Below, piece after piece: positions 36,389-43,807 of a DNA stretch of 64,000 nucleotides. Position 1 is the stretch's first letter. Each line of letters begins with the position of its first letter. The notes below the pieces were generated by a model. The model was given only the letters and a program-made list of their open reading frames with translations, did no database searches and had not been told where the DNA came from. Made by a program: the position numbers and the translations under genes. Source of the DNA: Fructobacillus pseudoficulneus (GTDB taxonomy: Bacteria > Bacillota > Bacilli > Lactobacillales > Lactobacillaceae); the NCBI RefSeq assembly GCF_900108455.1, contig NZ_FNWS01000006.1, positions 1-64,000 on the forward strand. The letters are read 5' to 3'.

Positions 36389-37948
36389 TTAATCTTTTTC
36401 GCGAACAGTGAAGTCACGGCGGCGACGGTTGCCACCACCTTGATGTCCACCACGGTTATCGCGGTTTTCAGAGTGTGAACGGTTACCTGAACCACCCTTG
36501 CGGTAGCCTCCACCATTCCCATTGCGACGGCCGTTACCGTTACCACGGTAACCACCACCATTACCATTTGAACGACGGTTACCACCGCGATAGCCACCAC
36601 GACGTGATGATGAGCTACCCTTACGACGTGGCAAAGGACGTTCGCGTGACAAAACAACTGGTGCGTTTTGCTTGTCCAAGCCAGCTACGGCAGCCAACAA
36701 ACCAGCAGCTAATTGTTCAGCTGTGAATTGTGACGTCATTTGGTTAACTTGTTCTTGCAACTCAGCTGGGTTCAAGCCCTTGATGGTTGCGGCTGCAGTG
36801 TCGATGGCACCGTTAATTCGACCAATTCGAGCTTCCTTCAAAGTTGCAGGTTGCAATGGCGTCATGCGCTTCTTCGTCAAGTCTTCAACGGCACGCAAGT
36901 AATCCATTTCGTTTGGTGCAACCAAAGTCACTGAAACACCTTCGGCACCGGCACGACCAGTACGGCCGATACGGTGAACGTATGATTCTGGGTCTTGTGG
37001 AATATCAAAGTTATAGACGTGACTCACGTCCTTAACATCCAAACCACGGGCAGCAACATCTGTTGCCACCAAGAGGTTAATTTCATGGGCCTTAAATTGG
37101 TCCAAAACCCGTGACCGCATTTGCTGGGTCAAATCACCGTGCAAGCCGGCAGCACGATAACCACGTGCTTCCAAACCACGAGCCAATTCTTCAACACGGC
37201 GCTTTGTCCGACCAAAGACGATACCCAAGAATGGTTCTTGGATATCAATTGTCCGAGTCAAGGCATCAAACTTTTCTTCGTGACGAACACGAATAAAGTA
37301 TTGGTCAACCAAATCAGTGGTCAATTGCTTGGCCTTAATTTGGATATATTCGGGGTCGGTCATAAACTTCATCCCGATTCGCTTAATTGCTTCTGGCATC
37401 GTTGCGGAGAACAACAATGTCTGACGTTGGTCTGGCACTTGAGCGATGATGGCTTCAATGTCATCCAAGAAGCCCATGTTCAACATTTCGTCGGCTTCAT
37501 CCAAGACCAAAGTCTTGACACCACCAAGCTTGGCAGTCTTACGGTTAATGTGGTCTAACAAACGACCAGGAGTTCCTACTAAGATTTGTGGGTGTGACTT
37601 CAAGCCCTTAATTTGTGGGCGAATATCGGCGCCACCAAAGACAACTTGAACGTTAACTGACTTATCTGAGCCAAGCTTCTTCAATTCTTCAGCGGTCTGA
37701 ATAGCTAATTCACGCGTTGGTGAAATAATCACTGCTTGAATGTTTTGATCATTCAAGTCAATGTTTTCCAAGATTGGCAAACCAAAGGCGGCTGTCTTAC
37801 CAGTTCCTGTTTGCGCTTGACCAATGACGTCCTTACCAGCAAGGGTCAATGGAATCGTCTTTTCTTGGATGGGGGTTGCTTCAACGTAGCCGTGGGCTTC
37901 GATTGACTGCAAAATGGCTTGTGACAAGCCGAGTTCATTAAACTTCAA
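36389..37948 (-). CDS. cshA: DEAD-box RNA helicase, CshA-like
   Basis: A 519-residue ATP-dependent RNA helicase, probably involved in mRNA decay and ribosome assembly. Motifs: Q-motif EATPIQEKTIP, I AQTGTGKT, II LDEADEMLNMGF, III FSATMP, and VI HRIGRTGRAG. A linker and Gly/Arg-rich tail (about 440-519: RRGGYRGGNRRSNGNGGGYRGN) bind RNA. The start is TTG at 37948: AAGGAG sits just before it, and the resulting MKFNELGLSQAI matches the family N-terminus. An in-frame GTG 21 bases upstream would precede the ribosome site. It is a single gene with a promoter holding an inverted repeat. Confidence 0.93.
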   Translation of the reverse strand: MKFNELGLSQAILQSIEAHGYVEATPIQEKTIPLTLAGKDVIGQAQTGTGKTAAFGLPILENIDLNDQNIQAVIISPTRELAIQTAEELKKLGSDKSVNVQVVFGGADIRPQIKGLKSHPQILVGTPGRLLDHINRKTAKLGGVKTLVLDEADEMLNMGFLDDIEAIIAQVPDQRQTLLFSATMPEAIKRIGMKFMTDPEYIQIKAKQLTTDLVDQYFIRVRHEEKFDALTRTIDIQEPFLGIVFGRTKRRVEELARGLEARGYRAAGLHGDLTQQMRSRVLDQFKAHEINLLVATDVAARGLDVKDVSHVYNFDIPQDPESYVHRIGRTGRAGAEGVSVTLVAPNEMDYLRAVEDLTKKRMTPLQPATLKEARIGRINGAIDTAAATIKGLNPAELQEQVNQMTSQFTAEQLAAGLLAAVAGLDKQNAPVVLSRERPLPRRKGSSSSRRGGYRGGNRRSNGNGGGYRGNGNGRRNGNGGGYRKGGSGNRSHSENRDNRGGHQGGGNRRRRDFTVREKD

Positions 37949-37999
37949 AATTATCTCCTTTTTGCGCACTGGTTAAGCGCGCCCAGGCCCCTCTTCGGG

Positions 38000-38034
38000 C
38001 CGTTTCCATTATAAACGTGCAACCAGCACGTCAA
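38000..38034 (-). promoter_or_regulatory. cshA promoter with inverted repeat in the spacer
   Basis: A minus-strand -10 TATAAT (in TTATAATGG) is preceded by TTTGACG about 15-16 bp upstream. The spacer holds the perfect repeat ACGTGC-AACCA-GCACGT. A GC-rich hairpin (GGCCC / GGGCC, about 37985-37999) follows in the leader. Cold-shock helicase leaders often carry such structures. Coordinates are approximate. Confidence 0.5.
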
Positions 38035-38077
38035 AAAATACACCAAGCAGTTTATAGTCTAGCTGGGCCGACTCGTT

Positions 38078-39262
38078 TTATGAGGGAATCTTTGATCCCG
38101 TTAACTTTTGATAAATTTCATGAGACAAACCTTCAAAGGTATGTCCCTTATAGTACTGGTTGGCCAACAGAATAACCGCATCCTGACCGTTCTTACCAAT
38201 CACAGCCGAGGGCTCATAACCATTAAAGATACCGTGTGAGGTATAAACATCCCCATAACGATACAAACCAGACGTGTAGTGCGCTGGCAAATGTTGTTCC
38301 ACCAAACTTAATGGGTTGGCAAAATACTTACCGTTAAAGAAGAGCCAATAGGCCCGGTAAAGCATTCCGGCAGACATTGCCAAGTTTCCAGTTCCGGTTT
38401 CTCGTTGATATTCAACTTCAGTCACACCCGTTGGTGTATCTAAACTCTTTTGGTAGCCCAAGGCCGCCTTATCGTCGCTGTGGAATTTGTCATAATCTTC
38501 CACGTTCAGATGATACTTTTGGTTAAAGTATTGCTTGGTCAACGTATCAAAAGACTGACCAGTAATTTTCATCAAGATACCGGCTAAGAGACGGTAGTTG
38601 ACTGGCTGATACGTCCAACCTCTTCCAGAACCAATCGCTGCTCCCGTCGGATTAGTATTGTCAGCGGAAAACTGGGCATTATCTGCTTCCGTGGTAAAGG
38701 TCGTTGGCTGCAGCTTTTGTTGCAAGCCCGAAGTCATCGTTAACAAATCCCGAATCGTAATTTGGTCGGCATTCGGGATATTTGGGTAATACTTGTCTAG
38801 GTGGTCATCGTAAGACAATTGCTGGTTGGCAACTGCCTGGCCAATCAAGACTGCCGTCAAAAATTTAGCGGACGAAGCAATATGATAGACCGTCTGTGCA
38901 TTATTGTGCCACTGTTTGCTTGAATTAGCAAAGCCATAACCTTGATTTAAGACAATTTCTCCATTTTTAACCAATAAAGCTGTCCCAGTGAAGTTAGCAT
39001 TTTTCAAATCTTGGTCAATTTCTTGGGCCGTCTTGGTCTGTGGCTCCAAATCAAGTTTCAAATTTTTGCTGTTAGCAGCTGAAAACGTTTTTTGCGTGGT
39101 GGTCGTTAAAACCGCTGTCGGTGTTGTCTTATTGATTTTGGCCAAGCCAATCGCACCGGCCATACAAAGCAAAATCAAAACCACCATTGATAGTGCCAGC
39201 CAATGGTCTTTAAACCATAACAATTTTACTCGTTCAGGAAATATATCAACCCGCTTTAACAT
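38078..39262 (-). CDS. Class C beta-lactamase-fold serine hydrolase (PBP-like)
   Basis: A 394-residue membrane-anchored serine hydrolase. A basic N-terminus and single membrane helix (ALSMVVLILLCMAGAIGLA) are followed by the external domain. The nucleophile SxxK motif is HIASSAKFLTAVL near residue 128. The usual YxN is replaced by YQP in GRGWTYQPVNYRLLAG, so the Asn is lost. The third motif is probably SHGIFNG. It may be a DD-peptidase- or esterase-like enzyme with altered activity. It follows murF by 9 bp with a perfect AGGAGG, linking it to cell-wall synthesis. Confidence 0.85.
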   Translation of the reverse strand: MLKRVDIFPERVKLLWFKDHWLALSMVVLILLCMAGAIGLAKINKTTPTAVLTTTTQKTFSAANSKNLKLDLEPQTKTAQEIDQDLKNANFTGTALLVKNGEIVLNQGYGFANSSKQWHNNAQTVYHIASSAKFLTAVLIGQAVANQQLSYDDHLDKYYPNIPNADQITIRDLLTMTSGLQQKLQPTTFTTEADNAQFSADNTNPTGAAIGSGRGWTYQPVNYRLLAGILMKITGQSFDTLTKQYFNQKYHLNVEDYDKFHSDDKAALGYQKSLDTPTGVTEVEYQRETGTGNLAMSAGMLYRAYWLFFNGKYFANPLSLVEQHLPAHYTSGLYRYGDVYTSHGIFNGYEPSAVIGKNGQDAVILLANQYYKGHTFEGLSHEIYQKLTGSKIPS

Positions 39263-39271
39263 GAAGACCTC

Positions 39272-40615
39272 CTACTTCCCTGGGGGTACTAACTCATCCA
39301 CTACCTTTTCAAGATGAATACCGTGACTAGCCTTCAAAAAGACACAGTCATCAGCTTTCAAAACGGCCAACAAATCCTGACCGAGTTGCTCAACTTGATT
39401 GCTTTGATACTGGTGAATAATTTCTTCGGAGAGATTCTTCTTCAATGCGGGTCCAAGATTATCAACCATCAAAGGCCCAATTAAATAAACAGCCTTTGGT
39501 TGTGCCTGGAAAACGGCATCAGCCAGACCAGCATGCAGGGCTGGTCCCTGTTCGCCCAACTCCAACATATCACCTAAGACAACAACCAGGTTGGCTGTTT
39601 GTTCCTTAGCCAAAGCTAGTAAGACTTCTTTGGTAGCCGTTGGGTTAGCGTTATACACATCCGAAATCACCATTGCCCCATTTTTTGCAGTCAAAATTTG
39701 GGTGCGGTTTTTCGTCAAAGTGAAATTTTTCAAGGCGCTGGCAATGGTCATCAAATCGATGCCAAAAGCCTGGCCAACACGAATCGCCGCTAAGGCATTC
39801 CTAACATTATACCGACCCAAAATCGGAATTGCAAACCGTTGACCCTGATCAACAAATTGCGTTTCCTGTAATGACTCCACGCATTCGGCCGGTTCTGTCC
39901 CAAAGCTTTGCGTGTTGCTTGGCAAATTAGCCGCCTCTTGCAACAGTGGTTCGTCTGCTGGAATCAAGAATAGTCCGCCGGGCTTCAACCCCGCCGTAAT
40001 TTCAAGCTTAGCCTGCGCAATCTTTGCCCTAGTCTTGAAAAATTCCAAATGGGCTTCACCAATCATCGTGATCACGGCCACATCGGGTTGGGCCAACTTT
40101 GATAAGAAGGTCAGCTGACCTGGTCGGTCCATCCCCATTTCCAATACCAGCATTTCAGTTGTTTCTGGCATCGTTAAGATGGTGAAAGGCAAACCAATTT
40201 CGTTATTAAAGTTAGCTGGCGTCTTAAAGGTTTGGTATTTTTGTGCCAAAACCGCCGCCACCATATCCTTGGTTGTGGTCTTACCGTTTGAACCAGTAAT
40301 GGCCACAACCTTTGGCTGAACCTGCTTTAAGTAAAATTTAGCCAAGTCCTGCAAGCCAACCAATGTGTCATCAACGACTACTGCTGGTACATCACCACCA
40401 ATGACATGTTCAGTTTGCGCCAAAACAGCCACGGCACCACTTTGCAAGGACTGATCGATATAATCATGGCCATCATTATCGCCAACTAGGGCAACAAACA
40501 GGTCACCGGCCTTCACCTGCCGTGAGTCAAAGGTGACTCCTTGAATGGCAGCCTGGGTTTGGCCCTGAATGCTTCCACCGGTTGCAGTCGCAATGTCTTG
40601 TAAAGAAAGCTTCAT
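39272..40615 (-). CDS. murF: UDP-MurNAc-tripeptide D-Ala-D-Ala ligase
   Basis: A 447-residue MurF that adds D-Ala-D-Ala to UDP-MurNAc-tripeptide, the last cytoplasmic peptide step of peptidoglycan precursor synthesis. The N-terminal domain has VTFDSRQVKAGDLFVAL. The ATP-binding P-loop is AITGSNGKTTTKDMV near 108. FNNEIGLPFTIL and EMGMDRPGQL follow. The C-terminal ligase domain has SDVYNANPTATKEVL. Full length. It is probably cotranscribed with the serine hydrolase downstream. Leuconostocaceae typically use D-Ala-D-Lac, for which a modified MurF is used; the sequence alone does not decide this. Confidence 0.95.
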   Translation of the reverse strand: MKLSLQDIATATGGSIQGQTQAAIQGVTFDSRQVKAGDLFVALVGDNDGHDYIDQSLQSGAVAVLAQTEHVIGGDVPAVVVDDTLVGLQDLAKFYLKQVQPKVVAITGSNGKTTTKDMVAAVLAQKYQTFKTPANFNNEIGLPFTILTMPETTEMLVLEMGMDRPGQLTFLSKLAQPDVAVITMIGEAHLEFFKTRAKIAQAKLEITAGLKPGGLFLIPADEPLLQEAANLPSNTQSFGTEPAECVESLQETQFVDQGQRFAIPILGRYNVRNALAAIRVGQAFGIDLMTIASALKNFTLTKNRTQILTAKNGAMVISDVYNANPTATKEVLLALAKEQTANLVVVLGDMLELGEQGPALHAGLADAVFQAQPKAVYLIGPLMVDNLGPALKKNLSEEIIHQYQSNQVEQLGQDLLAVLKADDCVFLKASHGIHLEKVVDELVPPGK

Positions 40616-40639
40616 TACTTTTTCCTCAGAATTAAATTA

Positions 40640-42025
40640 TTAATCATTCTTTTTTAATACCGTGATTGTCTCAATATGTGCCGTTTGTGGGAACTGATCC
40701 ACTGGAACAACCGGCCCAGCAACATGATAGCCTAAATCTTGGAATAATGCGACATCTCGAGCCGCCGTAATTGGATTACATGAAACGTAAACCACCCGGT
40801 CGGGCCCCATTTGGGCCGTACTTTCAATCAATTTTGCTGTCAGGCCACGGCGCGGTGGGTCAACAAAGACAACATCCGGTTGAATTCCGGCTGCCTGCCA
40901 GTCCGCAAACTGGTCTGGCGCATCCCGCTCGATATAAGTCGCGTTTTGAATGTGATTGATTTGCAAATTCTTATTGGCATCGACCACGGCGCCGGGGACA
41001 ACTTCGACCCCAATCACCTCTTTTACCCGGTCGGCAACCGAAATTCCAATCGTTCCAATACCGGCGTAGGCATCAACCACCAAATCCGTTGGCTGCAAAT
41101 CCGCTAAATCAGCTGCTTTTTGGTACAGCTTTTCCGTCATCACTGGATTTACCTGGTAAAAGGAGTTTGGTCCAATCAAGAACTTTTTACCCAACAAGGT
41201 ATCTTCAATCTGGTCTTCTCCTGCCAAAGTCCGATTATTTGGGCTCAGCAAAACATAGTCCTTCTTGGGGGCAAAGTTCAAGATCAATGAGGTTAAGTCC
41301 GGCAATGCCGCTTGGATATCGGCAACCAAACCGGCTTCATCGGCTAATTCTTGCTCGTTGGCTACCAAAACAACCATCAGCTGCTTGGAATAGTAACCCC
41401 GGCGCACCATGATATAGCGAATGGCGCCCTCTTCTAAGTCCGGGTCAAAGGCGGAGATGCCTCGTTGCGCAATAATCTCACGCACGATGACAATCACTTC
41501 GTCCAACCGCTGGTCATTGACATAATAGTCTTCCATCGGTACCAAATGATGACTGCCGCGCTGATAAAAACCAGACAGTAACTGGCCATCTTGCCACTTT
41601 AGCGGTACCACCGTCTTATTGCGGTAATAGGTTGGCGTGGTATCCATGGTGATTGGATCAGCCACATCAACTTTGAGACCTGCATCGTGGAAGTTTCGTT
41701 GGACAATTTCTTTTTTGAAAGCCTTCTGGTCTGGATAGGGCCAGTTGACCAACGGAGCCGTTCCGGCTTCAATCAGGTACTGTCGGTCCTGGTTGTCCCG
41801 ACCGGCTGACGGCTTGATCCAAGCGACAATTCGGCCATAAGCCGAATGCTTATCAACCTGAATGATTTCAATTTCCACCTCTTCACCGACCATGGCGTCT
41901 GCCAGGTAGACCGGATAGTCTTTGGCAGGGGTCACATAAGCCAGGCCCATTCCGTTTTGCCGGATATGATCAATTGTCACCACCAGGTGTTGATTTAATT
42001 TTACGGGAACCTGCGTCTTGGCCAT
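40640..42025 (-). CDS. rlmD: 23S rRNA (uracil-C5)-methyltransferase, RlmD/RlmCD-like, without Fe-S cysteines
   Basis: A 461-residue TrmA/RlmD-family enzyme methylating uracil C5 in 23S rRNA. An N-terminal TRAM domain (about 1-65) is followed by a segment where RlmD carries four Cys for a 4Fe-4S cluster. Here that place reads AGTAPLVNWPYPDQKAFK, with no Cys. The catalytic domain keeps SAM motif VDAYAGIGTIGISVA near 310, DPPRRGL, and the catalytic Cys in VVYVSCNPIT near 415. It is probably a functional enzyme with the cluster lost. It is followed by murF after 24 bp. Confidence 0.92.
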   Translation of the reverse strand: MAKTQVPVKLNQHLVVTIDHIRQNGMGLAYVTPAKDYPVYLADAMVGEEVEIEIIQVDKHSAYGRIVAWIKPSAGRDNQDRQYLIEAGTAPLVNWPYPDQKAFKKEIVQRNFHDAGLKVDVADPITMDTTPTYYRNKTVVPLKWQDGQLLSGFYQRGSHHLVPMEDYYVNDQRLDEVIVIVREIIAQRGISAFDPDLEEGAIRYIMVRRGYYSKQLMVVLVANEQELADEAGLVADIQAALPDLTSLILNFAPKKDYVLLSPNNRTLAGEDQIEDTLLGKKFLIGPNSFYQVNPVMTEKLYQKAADLADLQPTDLVVDAYAGIGTIGISVADRVKEVIGVEVVPGAVVDANKNLQINHIQNATYIERDAPDQFADWQAAGIQPDVVFVDPPRRGLTAKLIESTAQMGPDRVVYVSCNPITAARDVALFQDLGYHVAGPVVPVDQFPQTAHIETITVLKKND

Positions 42026-42064
42026 TTGCCCTCCACCACTCGACTAAAATTATCCAGATAAAGG

Positions 42065-42092
42065 AAAAACGCCCACCAAGGTGAGCGTTTTT
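42065..42092 (-). terminator. Terminator of rpmE2
   Basis: Stem AAAAACGCTCACC / GGTGGGCGTTTTT with a 2-nt loop, about 11 bp after the L31 stop codon. Confidence 0.9.
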
Positions 42093-42102
42093 ATCCAACA
42101 AC

Positions 42103-42363
42103 TTAGTTGTTGTTCTTGAAACCGAAGTTTGCGAATTTCTTGTTAAACTTGTCAACCGCACCATCAGCTTGAGTAAACTTCTGCTTACCAGTGTAGAAAG
42201 GATGGGAATCTGAAGTGATTTCCATACGTACTGATGGGTATTCTTGACCTTCAAAGTCAGTAGTAGTTTCTGTTTCAACAACAGATGCTGACAAGAACTT
42301 CTTACCAGTTGCGGCATCAATAAATACAACTGGACGGTAGTCTGGATGGATGTCTTTTTTCAT
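42103..42363 (-). CDS. rpmE2: 50S ribosomal protein L31 type B
   Basis: An 86-residue type B L31 without the zinc-binding CxxC of type A, the form used when zinc is scarce. Signatures are [34 protein letters not shown]-like [27 protein letters not shown]. The ATG at 42363 follows AAGGAGATACTC; a start 27 bases upstream lies in the leader. It has its own promoter and a leader stem-loop. Confidence 0.95.
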   Translation of the reverse strand: MKKDIHPDYRPVVFIDAATGKKFLSASVVETETTTDFEGQEYPSVRMEITSDSHPFYTGKQKFTQADGAVDKFNKKFANFGFKNNN

Positions 42364-42381
42364 GAGTATCTCCTTAGCGCC

Positions 42382-42448
42382 CTGATTCATAAGAACCAGA
42401 GTCAGTTATTAACCTAATTATTCTATCACAGCAACTTGATTGACGCAA
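42382..42448 (-). promoter_or_regulatory. rpmE2 promoter and leader stem-loop
   Basis: -35 TTGCGT at 42443-42448, 17-bp spacer, -10 TAGAAT at 42420-42425. The transcript's leader contains CTGACTC-N10-GAATCAG (42382-42405) just before the ribosome site. This could be an autoregulatory element of the kind seen for ribosomal protein genes; that is inference. Confidence 0.55.
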
Positions 42449-42451
42449 GGA

Positions 42452-43738
42452 TTACGGCATCAAGTTGATCATGTCAACGCCTTCGATCTTTAAATCGACA
42501 CCGAGGGCTTCCAACTTTTCAGACAAACGGTCGTAACCACGCAAAATGTGAGTGGCGTTTTCAATCACCGTTTGACCATCAGCCATGATTCCGGCAATCA
42601 CCAAAGCGGCTCCTGCACGGATTTCAGCAGCTTCAACCGTTGTTCCAACCAAACGACTTGAGTGGTTGACCTTGATTTCACCGGGGTTCAAAGAAGATAC
42701 TTCAGCCCCCATCCGCCGCAATTCAGCGATATGCTTAATTCGGGCGGGGTAAATCGTTTCGGTAATCGTGCTTTCACCATCAGCCAAAAATAGTAATGGC
42801 GTAATTGGTTGTTGCAAATCAGTCGCAAAACCTGGGTACGGCATCGTCTTGATGGCAACCGGCTTCAAATCATGGCTTGGGCCGATGAAAACTGAATCTT
42901 CGCCAATTTGCATGTCAACGCCCATCTCAAGCACCTTGGAAGTATAAGACTCCAAGTGCTCAGGAATGACGTTTTTGATTGTCACGCCTTCACCAAAGGC
43001 AGCAGCCATTGACATATAGGTACCGGCTTCGATTCGATCCGGAATCACCGTATGCGTGTTCCGGGCTTCAAGCCGGTCGACACCAGTAATGCGGATGGTA
43101 TCCGTTCCAGCACCACGGATATTTGCGCCCATGTTGTTTAAGAAGGTCGCAATATCAATGATTTCTGGTTCCTTAGCGACGTTTTCAATAATCGTTTGAC
43201 CGTCAGCCTTAACCGCAGCCAAAATAATATTAATCGTTGCCCCAACAGAAACCGTATCAAGGGTCACTCGGGCCCCTTTCAAACCATTTGCCGTTGCATC
43301 AATGGTAATCACATCATCTTTTTCACTGACCGTTGCCCCCAAGGCTTCAAAACCCTTGATGTGTTGGTCAATTGGTCGAGAACCAAGGTTGTCCCCACCT
43401 GGGAAAGTCACCGTTGCTCGGCCAAACTTTCCTAGCAAAGCACCCATGAAATAATAGGAAGCACGTAGCGACTTAATTGCTGAAGAAGGTAATTCTGATT
43501 CATTAATCGTGGTTGGATCAATCGATAAATCACCACGGGTAAATTCTGAGCGAACATTCATTGCCGCCAAAATATACTGTAAGTTTTTAACATCTAAAAT
43601 TTGTGGTACATTGTCAAATCTGACTGGGGTATCCGCTAAAATCGCAGCTGGAATCAGTGCAACCGTTGAGTTTTTGGCCCCGCCAATGGTCACCGATCCT
43701 GAAATTTTACGGCCACCGTTAATAATAATTTTTGCCAT
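42452..43738 (-). CDS. murA: UDP-GlcNAc 1-carboxyvinyltransferase with Asp in place of the catalytic Cys
   Basis: A 428-residue MurA/MurZ that transfers enolpyruvate from PEP to UDP-GlcNAc, the first committed step of peptidoglycan synthesis. The family pattern is full length: GGRKISGSVTIGGAKNSTVALIPA at the start, and LRASYYFMGALLGKFGRA near 91-108. The active-site loop reads FPGGDNLGSRPIDQHIKGFEALGA. Where fosfomycin-sensitive enzymes have GGC, this one has GGD (Asp116, codon GAC near 43391-43393). The rest, including VSVGATINIILAA and YPGFATDLQQP, is normal. This predicts a working but fosfomycin-insensitive enzyme. Confidence 0.95.
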   Translation of the reverse strand: MAKIIINGGRKISGSVTIGGAKNSTVALIPAAILADTPVRFDNVPQILDVKNLQYILAAMNVRSEFTRGDLSIDPTTINESELPSSAIKSLRASYYFMGALLGKFGRATVTFPGGDNLGSRPIDQHIKGFEALGATVSEKDDVITIDATANGLKGARVTLDTVSVGATINIILAAVKADGQTIIENVAKEPEIIDIATFLNNMGANIRGAGTDTIRITGVDRLEARNTHTVIPDRIEAGTYMSMAAAFGEGVTIKNVIPEHLESYTSKVLEMGVDMQIGEDSVFIGPSHDLKPVAIKTMPYPGFATDLQQPITPLLFLADGESTITETIYPARIKHIAELRRMGAEVSSLNPGEIKVNHSSRLVGTTVEAAEIRAGAALVIAGIMADGQTVIENATHILRGYDRLSEKLEALGVDLKIEGVDMINLMP

Positions 43739-43773
43739 AAGGGCTAATCCTACTTAATTATGCGTTTACCTCA

Positions 43774-43802
43774 ATTATATCTGTTTTAGCGTGCTAAAAC
43801 AA
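43774..43802 (-). promoter_or_regulatory. murA promoter with an 18-bp palindrome
   Basis: -35 TTGTTT at 43797-43802, 17-bp spacer, -10 TATAAT at 43774-43779. The palindrome GTTTTAGC-AC-GCTAAAAC (43783-43800) overlaps the -35 box and spacer, an operator-like position. It lies just past the pheT stop codon and has no T-run, so it is not a pheT terminator. Confidence 0.6.
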
Positions 43803-43807
43803 ACAAA

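Noticed and set aside
37121-37558. 145-residue open frame opposite the cshA helicase
   Set aside because: Shadow of the helicase motifs on the other strand; no ribosome site or family features.
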